Below are positions 1-8,162 of a DNA stretch of 8,336 bases, piece by piece. The stretch comes from Bacteroidota bacterium (GTDB lineage Bacteria > Bacteroidota > Bacteroidia > Chitinophagales > Chitinophagaceae): positions 1 to 8,336 of the forward strand of contig CANGMV010000035.1 of NCBI GenBank assembly GCA_947454745.1. Reading direction: 5' to 3'. Under the pieces are notes generated by a model. It was not told where the DNA came from. It saw only the letters and a program-made list of their open reading frames with translations, and searched no databases. Made by a program: the position numbers and the translations under genes. How positions within the stretch are numbered: position 1 is the stretch's first letter; the number at the start of each line of letters is the position of its first letter.

Positions 1-866
1 GTAAACATATTATTAGTTCACCAATCGAGCACCATGCAACATTGCATTCAGTAGAACATTTGGCAAAATCAGCAGGCGTTACTTTGGACTATGTAAACAT
101 TTTGCCTAACGGCCATATCGATCTTACCCATTTAGAACAATTATTGGAAAGCAACTCCAATAAAACAATTGTAAGCATCATGCATGCGAATAATGAAATT
201 GGCAATATGATCGACTTACAAACAGTTGGTACTATTTGTAAAAAATTCAATGCTTACTTTCATAGTGACACCGTTCAAACGGTAGGTCACTTCCCATTTA
301 AATTGAGCGAGCTACCCGTAGATTTTATTACAGGAGCTGGTCATAAATTTCATGGTCCAAAAGGCGTTGGTATTTTATATGTGAACGAAAATATTAAAAT
401 CAGCCCCCTAGTGCATGGCGGTGCGCAGGAACGTAATATGCGCGCAGGTACCGAGAACTTATATGGCATTGTTGGATTTGCAAAAGCCTTGGAAATGGCT
501 ACTGAACATTATGAAAAGGACAGTGCCTATATTAATTCTTTACGCAAGTATATGCATGACCAACTAATTGCACAAATTCCGGGCGTTAGTTTTAATGGAG
601 ACACTTTTGGCGATAGTTTATATACCTTGTTAAGCGTTAACTTTCCGAAAAATGAAAAGTCTGAAATGATGTTGTTTAACTTAGACATCCATCATATCTG
701 CGCAAGTGGAGGAAGTGCTTGTTCCAGTGGTGCTCAACAAGGCTCCCATGTGATTAGCGCTTTGAAAAAAGGAGACGATATATCAACTATACGTTTCTCA
801 TTTTCAAAGAACAATACCACTGCAGAAATTGATAAAGTTATTGAAACACTAAAAGAACTAGTTTAG
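1..866 (+). CDS. Cysteine desulfurase (NifS/IscS family, class-V aminotransferase fold), 5'-truncated by window edge
   Basis: This is a PLP-dependent cytoplasmic enzyme that converts L-cysteine to L-alanine and passes the sulfur, as a persulfide, to Fe-S cluster assembly or tRNA thiolation. The reading frame is open from base 3 to the TAG at 864-866 (287 codons), and translation clearly continues upstream of the first internal TTG at 42, because bases 15-41 encode the family motif SSPIEHHAT. Visible landmarks are the catalytic His of the EHH motif (codon 30-32), the HANNEIG cofactor-site motif, the SDTVQ segment, the PLP Schiff-base Lys in GAGHKFHGPKG (codon 345-347), and the persulfide Cys in SGGSACSSG (codon 720-722). 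Family members are about 380-400 residues, so roughly 90-100 N-terminal residues lie outside the window. A strong terminator follows 24 bp after the stop, so this is the last gene of its transcript. The family call is secure; whether it is the housekeeping IscS or a second NifS-like paralogue cannot be decided without the upstream genes. Confidence 0.95.
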   Translation, partial: KHIISSPIEHHATLHSVEHLAKSAGVTLDYVNILPNGHIDLTHLEQLLESNSNKTIVSIMHANNEIGNMIDLQTVGTICKKFNAYFHSDTVQTVGHFPFKLSELPVDFITGAGHKFHGPKGVGILYVNENIKISPLVHGGAQERNMRAGTENLYGIVGFAKALEMATEHYEKDSAYINSLRKYMHDQLIAQIPGVSFNGDTFGDSLYTLLSVNFPKNEKSEMMLFNLDIHHICASGGSACSSGAQQGSHVISALKKGDDISTIRFSFSKNNTTAEIDKVIETLKELV

Positions 867-889
867 TTTAACGCATATATCATAAACAC

Positions 890-919
890 AAAAAGGTCCC
901 GATTGCTCGGGACCTTTTT
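890..919. terminator. Bidirectional Rho-independent terminator between convergent genes
   Basis: A perfect 13-bp inverted repeat (AAAAAGGTCCCGA at 890-902, TCGGGACCTTTTT at 907-919) closes a TTGC tetraloop. It has a GC-rich core with a T-run on the plus strand (915-921) and, because of the leading A-run, also one on the minus strand. It lies in the 75-bp gap between the cysteine desulfurase stop (866) and the stop of the convergent GT117 gene (942), so it can end both transcripts. Confidence 0.93.
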
Positions 920-941
920 TTATAAAATGAACCTTTTTTAA

Positions 942-3900
942 CTATTTCGTTGGAGCTGCCGTATTTACTTTTGCAACTTCTTGTCCCATCTTCTCAATCG
1001 CACTGATCAATTGAAAAGAAGTTAAAGCATCTTGCACAAATGACATTTGTCTATTTACAAGTCCATTCGGTTTGCCTTGATAAGCTAATTCTAAATTTTG
1101 TACAAACTGATCCTCGCTCATATTGTCTCCCAATGATCTATAATAAGCAAGTTGTTGTTTTAGATCTTTTAAGACAGAAGTAGACACTTTTTTAGCTAAC
1201 TCCATATCACCTGCTGCATAACAGGTTTGTAAGAATACATAAGAGAAATAATTATGCTGATTGCCTCTGTTGGATGTCATTCCGTAAGGGAAACTCTTTT
1301 CATTGGTTTCACTATCTAATTTTCTTAAAATTTGCTTTGCACTGTCTTTTTTCCCTTCCATTACCAATGCTTGCGCAATTTGTGCAACTGAATATCGGAT
1401 TGAATTTAAATGACGGCGATTTTCTTCGTCAAAATAAACGCCTGCATTTTTTGCATTGCCAAATGCAAACTTGGTCATTATGTTTTTATATGCAACATCG
1501 GTGTCTACAGCACTCTCTCCTAATACTGGAACCAATTCATAGGACATTCCTGTTTGTCGTACATATTTATCTAACCCTAACTCCTTTAACTCTTGTAAGG
1601 AAGTGAAGCAAACCGGACGCTTAAATTGCGAAGTAGCAATGATTGCATACATAGCCATTTCGTTCTTCACCATATACTGACGATTCGGGTTGAAATCAAT
1701 CAACATTTCATCTACAATCTTATCGGTTGGTTTTGCAATACCCGCTGCAATTGCATTGGCTTTGTTTACCGGTACTTTAAATTTATGCGTAGGGAATATA
1801 TTTACAGGACCCTCATTGGTAGAAGCTGCATATTTGCCCGTTTGGTCACCCACTACATAACGCAATACAGAATCTAAGTCGTGGTATGATTTTTCGCCAA
1901 ATTCAGGAAGCGCATTGTAATAGGCTACATTTAATTTATTGCCTGCAACTTGCTCTTCGTTAAAAATAACATCAAACTTATCGCTTTGATTTACTTTATA
2001 ACGCAGCTCTTTCATATACCAATCTGATCCTAATAAACTATTTACTACTACACGCACATCGGGACGAATTCCTTCCACTTCCTGTGCATACCATAATGGA
2101 TAAGTATCATTATCGCCAAATGAAAATAGAATTGCATTAGGAGGACAACTTTCCAAATAGTCACGAGCTAAATCACGTGGCAATGTTTTTTGGCTACGAT
2201 CATGGTCATCCCATTCTTGCTGTGCCATTAAACTTGGCACCGCTAAAAAGCAAACAACCGTAGCCAATATTGCAGCTACGCGTTGATTCATAAACTTAGT
2301 GAACCACTCTACTACTTGCAATACGCCCAATCCAATCCAAATGGCAAATGCATAAAATGAACCTACATATGCGTAGTCACGCTCACGTGGTTGTAAGCTT
2401 ACTTGGTTCAAATACAATACAATGGCAATACCTGTAAAGAAGAATAACAATCCTGTTACCACGAAATCTTTCTTCGCTTTTTGGTATTGAAAAATAAATC
2501 CGATGATGCCTAATATAAATGGCAACATGTATAAACTGTTATGTGCCTTATTTTGATTTTTAATCGTGTCTGGTAATTTAGATTGATCGCCAAAGAATAA
2601 ATTGTCAATCACTGAAATACCTGTACTAAAATTACCATCACGTACATTACCAAATCCTTGTAAATCATTTTGTTTACCCGCAAAGTTCCAAAGGAAATAA
2701 CGCAGGTACATAAATCCAAACTGATAGTTGGTAAAGTATTTAATATTATCTCTTAACGTTGGAGCCTCTCCATCTACTACACCAGCAAAAGCTTTGTAGC
2801 TATCCATTTGACCGCGGTCATTTTCTGCATCCCACATTCTTGGGAATAAATGAGAAGAAGGCGCCGAGGTCCAATCTCTTTTATAATTTTTCCCAGCTAA
2901 TTCATAGCCCTTAGGTCCTTTTACATACTGGTCACTGCCTTCGATATTATCAACTTTATCTACATAGTCAGGTCCGTATAAAATAGGCCAGTCACCATAT
3001 TGCTCTCTTCCTAAATAACCTACCAACGTAACAGGATTATCAACATTGTACATATCCACAGAAGGATCCGCGTTTGAGCGCACCATCGTAGTTAAATAAC
3101 TGGTGTATCCTAATAAGAAAAATACAGTCGACCAAATACCTAACTTTAAAAAATACAAGCTTTTCTTATTCGCATAGTAAATACCAAATGAAAGCACCGC
3201 TGCTACTAATACAAAGAAGAATATAAAACCAGTAAAGAAAGGCAAGCCCAAAGAATTCACAAAGGCAACATCAAATGCACCCGCCCACTTAATAGTGTAT
3301 TGAATTAAAAACACTTGAATGAATCCTGTAATGACAACCCCAATAAAAAAGGCAAATAATCCACCCTTCCAACTTGGCTTATAATTACGGAAATAATAGA
3401 CCATCACAATCGCTGGGATCGTTAATAAGTTTAATAAGTGTACTCCAATAGAAACACCCATCATGTAAAAAATAAAAATGATCCATTTGTCTGCACCAGG
3501 TTGGTCGGCCTTATGCTCCCATTTTAAAATTGCCCAAAATACCAATGCAGTAAAGAAAGAGCTTAATGCATAAACTTCACCCTCTACAGCACTATACCAA
3601 AATGAATCGGTAAAAGTATAAGCCAAAGCTCCTACAATACCTGCACCCATGATTGAAATAATTTGCGCATTGCTTAAAGCTTCTGCTCCTTTTTGAACCA
3701 TTCTTTTTGCAAAATGCGTGATGGTCCAAAACAAAAACATAATAGTAAATCCACTTGCCAATGCACTCATGATATTAACCGCCTTTGCAGCCGTTAATGG
3801 ATTGTCTCCAAAAAGAATAATAAATAAACGACCTAATAATACAAACATCGGCGCTCCCGGTGGATGCGGAATTTGTAATTTATACGCACTGCTAATAAAT

Positions 3901-4010
3901 TCACCACAGTCCCAAAAGCTACCTGTAGCCTCGGTGGTCATAATATATACAGTACAAGCAATCAGGGTTACGATCCACCCCGTCCAATTATTCACTTTTT
4001 TAAAGTCCAT
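942..4010 (-). CDS. DUF2723 / glycosyltransferase family 117-type polytopic membrane protein (TMEM260-like, putative protein O-glycosyltransferase)
   Basis: This is a 1022-residue inner-membrane protein of the DUF2723 family, which contains the human O-mannosyltransferase TMEM260. By homology it is a GT-C-type enzyme that would transfer sugar from a lipid-linked donor to exported proteins; donor and acceptor are not shown by the sequence. After the first membrane segment (about residues 12-30) comes the family signature FWDCGEF (32-38), with acidic D34 and E37 in the place expected for a GT-C catalytic loop, followed by HPPGAP (49-54). Further hydrophobic segments run to about residue 310, and four more lie between about 493 and 596, separated by a soluble loop (about 310-490). 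PRERDYAYVGSF (541-552) and GDNDTYPLWYAQEVEG (632-647) resemble conserved Bacteroidota family blocks as I remember them. The C-terminal 400 residues are hydrophilic and end in paired helices that resemble TPR repeats. The ATG at 4010 follows a good promoter. It is a single-gene transcript bounded by the 890-919 terminator. The family call is confident; the catalytic role is inferred. Confidence 0.9.
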   Translation of the reverse strand: MDFKKVNNWTGWIVTLIACTVYIMTTEATGSFWDCGEFISSAYKLQIPHPPGAPMFVLLGRLFIILFGDNPLTAAKAVNIMSALASGFTIMFLFWTITHFAKRMVQKGAEALSNAQIISIMGAGIVGALAYTFTDSFWYSAVEGEVYALSSFFTALVFWAILKWEHKADQPGADKWIIFIFYMMGVSIGVHLLNLLTIPAIVMVYYFRNYKPSWKGGLFAFFIGVVITGFIQVFLIQYTIKWAGAFDVAFVNSLGLPFFTGFIFFFVLVAAVLSFGIYYANKKSLYFLKLGIWSTVFFLLGYTSYLTTMVRSNADPSVDMYNVDNPVTLVGYLGREQYGDWPILYGPDYVDKVDNIEGSDQYVKGPKGYELAGKNYKRDWTSAPSSHLFPRMWDAENDRGQMDSYKAFAGVVDGEAPTLRDNIKYFTNYQFGFMYLRYFLWNFAGKQNDLQGFGNVRDGNFSTGISVIDNLFFGDQSKLPDTIKNQNKAHNSLYMLPFILGIIGFIFQYQKAKKDFVVTGLLFFFTGIAIVLYLNQVSLQPRERDYAYVGSFYAFAIWIGLGVLQVVEWFTKFMNQRVAAILATVVCFLAVPSLMAQQEWDDHDRSQKTLPRDLARDYLESCPPNAILFSFGDNDTYPLWYAQEVEGIRPDVRVVVNSLLGSDWYMKELRYKVNQSDKFDVIFNEEQVAGNKLNVAYYNALPEFGEKSYHDLDSVLRYVVGDQTGKYAASTNEGPVNIFPTHKFKVPVNKANAIAAGIAKPTDKIVDEMLIDFNPNRQYMVKNEMAMYAIIATSQFKRPVCFTSLQELKELGLDKYVRQTGMSYELVPVLGESAVDTDVAYKNIMTKFAFGNAKNAGVYFDEENRRHLNSIRYSVAQIAQALVMEGKKDSAKQILRKLDSETNEKSFPYGMTSNRGNQHNYFSYVFLQTCYAAGDMELAKKVSTSVLKDLKQQLAYYRSLGDNMSEDQFVQNLELAYQGKPNGLVNRQMSFVQDALTSFQLISAIEKMGQEVAKVNTAAPTK

Positions 4011-4030
4011 TTTGACAATTTTAGTAGTTG

Positions 4031-4062
4031 CAAACTTAACTTAATCTAGGCAAAAAGGGAAA
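4031..4062 (-). promoter_or_regulatory. Bacteroidota-type promoter of the GT117 gene
   Basis: Read on the minus strand, TAAGTTTG (4038 to 4031) matches the Bacteroidota -7 consensus TAnnTTTG. A TTTC (4062 to 4059) lies exactly 20 bases upstream, where the -33 TTTG is expected. Transcription would begin about 4-6 bases past the -7 box, giving a leader of about 15-17 bases before the ATG at 4010. No Shine-Dalgarno sequence is evident. Confidence 0.6.
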
Positions 4063-4091
4063 TTAAGGCACTTATTAAGAATATTTTAAGA

Positions 4092-4123
4092 TTTCCGGGT
4101 TCCCCTTAGGTTTTTTATCTTTG
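4092..4123 (+). promoter_or_regulatory. Bacteroidota-type promoter of mtaB, predicting a leaderless or nearly leaderless mRNA
   Basis: TATCTTTG (4116-4123) matches the -7 consensus TAnnTTTG, with TTTC (4092-4095) 20 bases upstream as the -33 element. The mtaB ATG at 4130 is only six bases beyond the -7 box, so transcription should start within a few bases of the start codon. The spacing and the -33 sequence are the same as in the divergent GT117 promoter. Confidence 0.6.
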
Positions 4124-4129
4124 CCGTCC

Positions 4130-5422
4130 ATGAGTAATAACCGTTCTGTCGCATTTCATACATTAGGCTGTAAATTGAACTTTTCAGAGACTTCCACCCT
4201 TTCCAGACAATTGGAGCAGGAAGGCTTCGAAAAGAAGGCGTTTACCGACAAAGCCGACGTGTATGTGATTAATACCTGTTCGGTAACAGACAATGCCGAT
4301 AAGGAATGTAGGCAATTGGTTCGCCGAATTCAAAGGCGTGCTCCAGAAAGCTTCGTGGTGATTACAGGCTGCTATGCACAGTTAAAACCCAAAGAAATCG
4401 CAGAGATCCCAGGGGTGGATTTAGTCCTAGGTGCAGCAGAAAAATTCAACCTTGTTCAACATTTGTCTACTTTAACGAAAGGAGAAGAGGCGAAAATTTG
4501 CAGTTGTGATATTGAAGAAGTGTCGGGTTTCAATACTTCTTTTTCAGTAAACGATCGTACCCGTACTTTTTTAAAGGTACAGGACGGGTGTGATTATAGT
4601 TGTTCTTTTTGCACGATTCCAATGGCAAGGGGCAAAAGCAGAAGCGATAGTATTGAAAATGTGGTGAAACAAGCCCAAGGTTTAGCAGCCAATGGAGTGA
4701 AAGAAATTGTATTAACAGGTATTAACTTAGGAGACTTTGGAAAAGGGGGTGATGGTGGCAAAAAGCACAATGAGAACTTTTTTGAATTGGTGAAAGCATT
4801 GGATCAAGAAACAGCTATTCCTCGTTACCGTATATCATCGATTGAGCCGAATTTATTAACCAACGAAATTATTGAATGGGTAGCAAAAAGTAAAAGTTTT
4901 ATGCCCCATTTTCATATTCCTTTACAAAGTGGATCGGATACGGTTTTGAAATTAATGCAAAGAAGATACAATAGCGAATTGTACGCTGACCGTATTAAAA
5001 GCATCAAATCCATTATGCCACATGCTTGTATTGGAGTAGATGTAATTGTTGGATCACCAGGTGAAACAGAGGCTTACTTTAAAGAAAGTTTTGATTTTAT
5101 CCATTCGCTTGATATCTCCTACTTGCATGTATTCACTTACTCGGAAAGAGCCATGACTAAGGCTTTGGATATAAAGCCTATCGTACCCATATCGGTGCGC
5201 AACGAACGCAATAAAATGTTACGCAACTTGTCTTATCAAAAGCAACAATATTTTAATGCACAGCATCTTGGTGCAACCCGACCTGTTTTATTTGAATCTA
5301 TAAAGCAGAAGGACCCCAATGACATTCCGATGCTTGAAGGATATACCGATAACTATATTAGGATCGTTACTCCATTTAGAGCGGAGTGGAGCAATCAAAT
5401 TGTAGACTGGAAAATTGCTTAG
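4130..5422 (+). CDS. mtaB: tRNA (N6-threonylcarbamoyladenosine(37)-C2)-methylthiotransferase MtaB
   Basis: This is a cytoplasmic radical-SAM enzyme that inserts a methylthio group at C2 of t6A37 in tRNAs reading ANN codons, giving ms2t6A. The protein is 430 residues from the ATG at 4130. The N-terminal UPF0004 domain carries the auxiliary-cluster cysteines C14 (TLGCKLN), C50 (NTCSVT) and C81 (TGCYAQ). The radical-SAM cluster motif is C154-x3-C158-x2-C161 (DGCDYSCSFC). The C-terminus (from about residue 380, including EGYTDNYIRI) looks like a short TRAM-type RNA-binding domain. TLGCKLN and the overall length favour MtaB over MiaB or RimO, whose N-terminal signatures differ. An in-frame TTG at 4121 would add three residues, but it overlaps the promoter -7 box and is unlikely to be transcribed. 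The gene is divergent from the GT117 gene and convergent with the UpxY-like gene, so it is probably monocistronic. A CSC pair (C124, C126) lies between the two domains and has no obvious assigned role. Confidence 0.93.
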   Translation: MSNNRSVAFHTLGCKLNFSETSTLSRQLEQEGFEKKAFTDKADVYVINTCSVTDNADKECRQLVRRIQRRAPESFVVITGCYAQLKPKEIAEIPGVDLVLGAAEKFNLVQHLSTLTKGEEAKICSCDIEEVSGFNTSFSVNDRTRTFLKVQDGCDYSCSFCTIPMARGKSRSDSIENVVKQAQGLAANGVKEIVLTGINLGDFGKGGDGGKKHNENFFELVKALDQETAIPRYRISSIEPNLLTNEIIEWVAKSKSFMPHFHIPLQSGSDTVLKLMQRRYNSELYADRIKSIKSIMPHACIGVDVIVGSPGETEAYFKESFDFIHSLDISYLHVFTYSERAMTKALDIKPIVPISVRNERNKMLRNLSYQKQQYFNAQHLGATRPVLFESIKQKDPNDIPMLEGYTDNYIRIVTPFRAEWSNQIVDWKIA

Positions 5423-5443
5423 TACTCAATTGGAATTGCTGAG

Positions 5444-5968
5444 TTAATGAAGTGAAACCTCTTCGGATTTAAATTCAACAATCATCATCATATTGATACT
5501 TTCTAGTCGGACGAACACCGATTTCTTGCCCGACTTTACAACCTCTCCTCTTTGTCCCATAAATAAGCCCTGATTGATGCTAACCTTGGTTTGAGCAGGG
5601 ATATTTGCCATATCTACAATTTGAATTGAAGAAGTGGTTGACATGCCTAGGTATTTTCTAATTTCTTCAATTTCTACATCTCTAATAATAGCAGGTTTTC
5701 TTTCGAAGTATAAAAAATTAACAACGCCAATAGTAGATAAAATTTTCGTGTAGTCCTCTTTAGATGCTTTTATAAATACATAAGATCTAAACAAAGGAAC
5801 TTCAATGATTTTTTTTCGATCCGACCATTGACGCTCTTGCTTTTGAACAGGGCACCAACTTTCAAATCCCTTTTGCATCAATAAATCGTCTACCTTTTTC
5901 TCCCACTTCGACTTTGTATAAATAACATGCCATTGTTTTATTTCAGGCTTCGTGTGCATTTTTTCCAT
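5444..5968 (-). CDS. UpxY-like transcription antiterminator (NusG/RfaH-family paralogue)
   Basis: This 174-residue specialised NusG paralogue is of the kind that binds RNA polymerase and suppresses premature termination in long operons; in Bacteroides the UpxY proteins act on capsule loci. The N-terminal NGN domain spans about residues 12-105 (start QWHVIYTKSKWEKKV; then WCPVQKQERQWSDRKK at 38-53 and VPLFRSYVFI at 57-66). A linker follows, then a C-terminal KOW domain (about 120-174, with the GLFMGQRGEVV segment). The RQWSDRKK and PLFxxYVF blocks separate UpxY-type proteins from housekeeping NusG. The ATG at 5968 follows the prc stop by one base (TAA-G-ATG), so the pair is almost certainly co-transcribed and translationally coupled; a second in-frame ATG three codons downstream is an alternative start. 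It is the last gene on its strand here, with no polysaccharide genes beside it, so any target operon lies elsewhere. The family call is firm; the target is unknown. Confidence 0.88.
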   Translation of the reverse strand: MEKMHTKPEIKQWHVIYTKSKWEKKVDDLLMQKGFESWCPVQKQERQWSDRKKIIEVPLFRSYVFIKASKEDYTKILSTIGVVNFLYFERKPAIIRDVEIEEIRKYLGMSTTSSIQIVDMANIPAQTKVSINQGLFMGQRGEVVKSGKKSVFVRLESINMMMIVEFKSEEVSLH

Positions 5969-5969
5969 C

Positions 5970-8153
5970 TTAATTTTTCTTTACTGCGGCAGTAGTTGTA
6001 TTGAATGCGGCCAATATTTTACTAGATTCATTTATTTGAATATCCTTTGCAACCATCTTTAACCAAGCTTGGTATCTATCTTGCTTTGTTTTATCTGGAT
6101 TGTTGTAAAACTTATCGTAATCGGCTTTTAATGGCGTTACTTGCATTGGCTCTTTTAATTTTAAAGCATTTTCGTTTTGTTGAATAGCCGCTTGAATTTG
6201 CTTTTTATAAGCGCGGTACTTATCTAAACTTAAATAAACAGGACGATCCATTTGAGTAGAAACCCATTGTAAATTTTTCTTGAATTGAAGCGTAGCGGTA
6301 TCAGATGCGATTTTTCGATTGGCTGCAGCAGCAATTTTATCAATACTATAATTTGCCACCCATGGTTGGAATTTAGCTTTTTGCATTTCATCCCAATCCA
6401 ACGCCGATGAATTGTCTTTTTCACGGTACTTTAATAATTCGTACTCATCAGGCAATACAACATCTGACGCCACCCCTTTCTTTTGCGTCGAGCTACCTGT
6501 AATTCTGTAAAATTTTTGAAAAGTTAATTTCACCGCACCATATTCAGTTTGAATACCCAATGAATCCAAAGGTTTTCCAAACGCCACATTTCTTTGTACC
6601 GTTCCTTTGCCATAAGTAGAAGTACTACCCACTACAATTCCTCTTTTATAATCTTGAATCGCGCCAGCAAAAATTTCACTAGCCGAAGCGCTAAACTCAT
6701 TCGCCATTACTACTAAAGGGCCATCGTATAATAAACCCGGTGTTTCATCGGCCAATACCGTTGACCTTCCTTCTCTATCTCTTATTTGTACTACTGGTCC
6801 TTTGTCAATGAACAAGCCTACCATTTGCACTACTTCATACAAAGAACCTCCTCCATTATAACGAACGTCGATAATAATTCCTTTTACTTTTTCTGCTTTT
6901 AATTTTTCTACTTCCTTAGCTACATCCTTGGAACATCTTGCACCTTCCTCTCTATCAAAATCGGCATAAAAATCAGGCAATAATATGTACCCAATTTTTT
7001 CATTTCCCTTAGCGATAATTACACTGCGTGCATACCCTTCGTCTAACACTATTTTTTCTCTTTTTAAAGCAACTACTTTTATAGTACCATCGGGCTTTTT
7101 AACCGTCAAACGCACTTCGGAACCTAAATCTCCTCTTATTAATTTTACTGCATCTGTGGTTTCATACCCAGCAATATCAACAGGTTCATCATTGCCTTGT
7201 GCAATTTTAATAATCACATCATTTACAACCAACTGCCCCGACTTCCAAGCTGCACCACCTGGCTGTATACTTACTAATTTTACACCATTGTCATCGGCGC
7301 CCAGTTGTGCGCCAATTCCATAAAATACCCCACTCATTTGTTCGGTAAAAGAACGTTTTTCAATAGGTGCAAAATAGTCGGTATGCGGATCCATTAAACC
7401 AGTAATCGCATTTAAAAAAGCATCAAACCTTTTTTCTTCATTAAAGGTCTTGTCTTGTTGCTCAAACTTTTTATGATAAGATTTTGCAATTGAATTTCTT
7501 GCTTCCACTTCTAAAATCGAATCTGATTTGACAACAAATTTATCCTCAACTTTAATTTTGGCAGTATCCATTTTTTTTGCATGCGCTTCTCTTTCTTCAA
7601 TCAAACTTACATAGCGTTCTAAGCATTTATACTTTACAATTTTATACCATCTTGTATAGCGCTCTTTTGCATTTGCTGGATAAGCAATACTATCTACATC
7701 AATTCTTAGTGAATCGTTAATTGTGTAATCGAAAGGTTGCTTAATGATAGAATCAAATATAATTTTAGCTTCGGCATATCTTCGATCATACAAATTACTT
7801 ACCGCTGGCTCAAACTGAATTTTGGCGCCATGGATTTCATCATCAATACTATGCTGATACACTTTTAATGAATCAATATCAATTTGTGTAAACAAGTTCT
7901 TTTCGGGATCCAATGCCTTTAAATAGGCATCAAATACATCCTTCGAAAATTGATCATCAATTTTACGAGGACTATAATGTTCACTCTCTAATAAGTGTCC
8001 AATCGTAGACAATAATTTACGATGTCTTAATTCAGGTGATTCCGAAGAACTGGTTTGAAAAGTAGTAAATGCAAAAAATAATCCTCCCATTAATACTACA
8101 GTGGCTAAGAATTTCCACTTATTTTGTTGTACATATGTCATAATTGCGCGCAT
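5970..8153 (-). CDS. prc: Carboxy-terminal processing (tail-specific) protease Prc/Tsp, peptidase family S41A
   Basis: This is a periplasmic PDZ-containing serine protease that degrades or trims exported proteins from their C-termini. From the ATG at 8153 it has 727 residues (E. coli Prc has 682). An N-terminal hydrophobic segment (about residues 15-32, after a Lys-containing n-region) serves as signal peptide or anchor. Then come the Tsp N-terminal domain with GLMDPHTDYFAP (252-263), a PDZ domain (about 275-360), the S41 catalytic domain (about 385-555) and the Tsp C-terminal domain. By alignment to E. coli S430/D441/K455, the catalytic Ser is the middle Ser of FSASAS (S490), with D501 (QDY) and the general-base Lys K516 in STYGKGT. 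The loop before the Lys is one residue longer than in E. coli. The frame is open to a TTG at 8189, but a promoter -7 box (8163-8170) lies between that TTG and the ATG, which favours 8153; the ATG at 8141 is another option. It is the first gene of a two-gene operon with the UpxY-like gene. Confidence 0.93.
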   Translation of the reverse strand: MRAIMTYVQQNKWKFLATVVLMGGLFFAFTTFQTSSSESPELRHRKLLSTIGHLLESEHYSPRKIDDQFSKDVFDAYLKALDPEKNLFTQIDIDSLKVYQHSIDDEIHGAKIQFEPAVSNLYDRRYAEAKIIFDSIIKQPFDYTINDSLRIDVDSIAYPANAKERYTRWYKIVKYKCLERYVSLIEEREAHAKKMDTAKIKVEDKFVVKSDSILEVEARNSIAKSYHKKFEQQDKTFNEEKRFDAFLNAITGLMDPHTDYFAPIEKRSFTEQMSGVFYGIGAQLGADDNGVKLVSIQPGGAAWKSGQLVVNDVIIKIAQGNDEPVDIAGYETTDAVKLIRGDLGSEVRLTVKKPDGTIKVVALKREKIVLDEGYARSVIIAKGNEKIGYILLPDFYADFDREEGARCSKDVAKEVEKLKAEKVKGIIIDVRYNGGGSLYEVVQMVGLFIDKGPVVQIRDREGRSTVLADETPGLLYDGPLVVMANEFSASASEIFAGAIQDYKRGIVVGSTSTYGKGTVQRNVAFGKPLDSLGIQTEYGAVKLTFQKFYRITGSSTQKKGVASDVVLPDEYELLKYREKDNSSALDWDEMQKAKFQPWVANYSIDKIAAAANRKIASDTATLQFKKNLQWVSTQMDRPVYLSLDKYRAYKKQIQAAIQQNENALKLKEPMQVTPLKADYDKFYNNPDKTKQDRYQAWLKMVAKDIQINESSKILAAFNTTTAAVKKN

Positions 8154-8162
8154 GAAGTATTT

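Noticed and set aside
912..939. Direct repeat ACCTTTTTT at 912-920 and 931-939 next to the terminator.
   Set aside because: The first copy is part of the terminator arm and T-run; the second is a short low-complexity match.
1274..1877. Open frames on the plus strand (1274-1606 and 1626-1877) opposite the GT117 gene.
   Set aside because: They are antisense shadows of a well-conserved coding region, with no recognisable protein features and no promoter or start context.
6985..7323. Open frame on the plus strand opposite prc (112 codons).
   Set aside because: It is antisense to the PDZ and protease coding sequence, its translation resembles no known family, and no promoter element precedes it.
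5970..8153. Eight D-(S/T)-(A/I/L/V/M/T) motifs in Prc, the Bacteroidota O-glycosylation sequon, which could make it a substrate of a glycosylation pathway.
   Set aside because: Motif density is about the same in the cytoplasmic cysteine desulfurase of this window (three in 287 residues), so it gives no evidence of enrichment.
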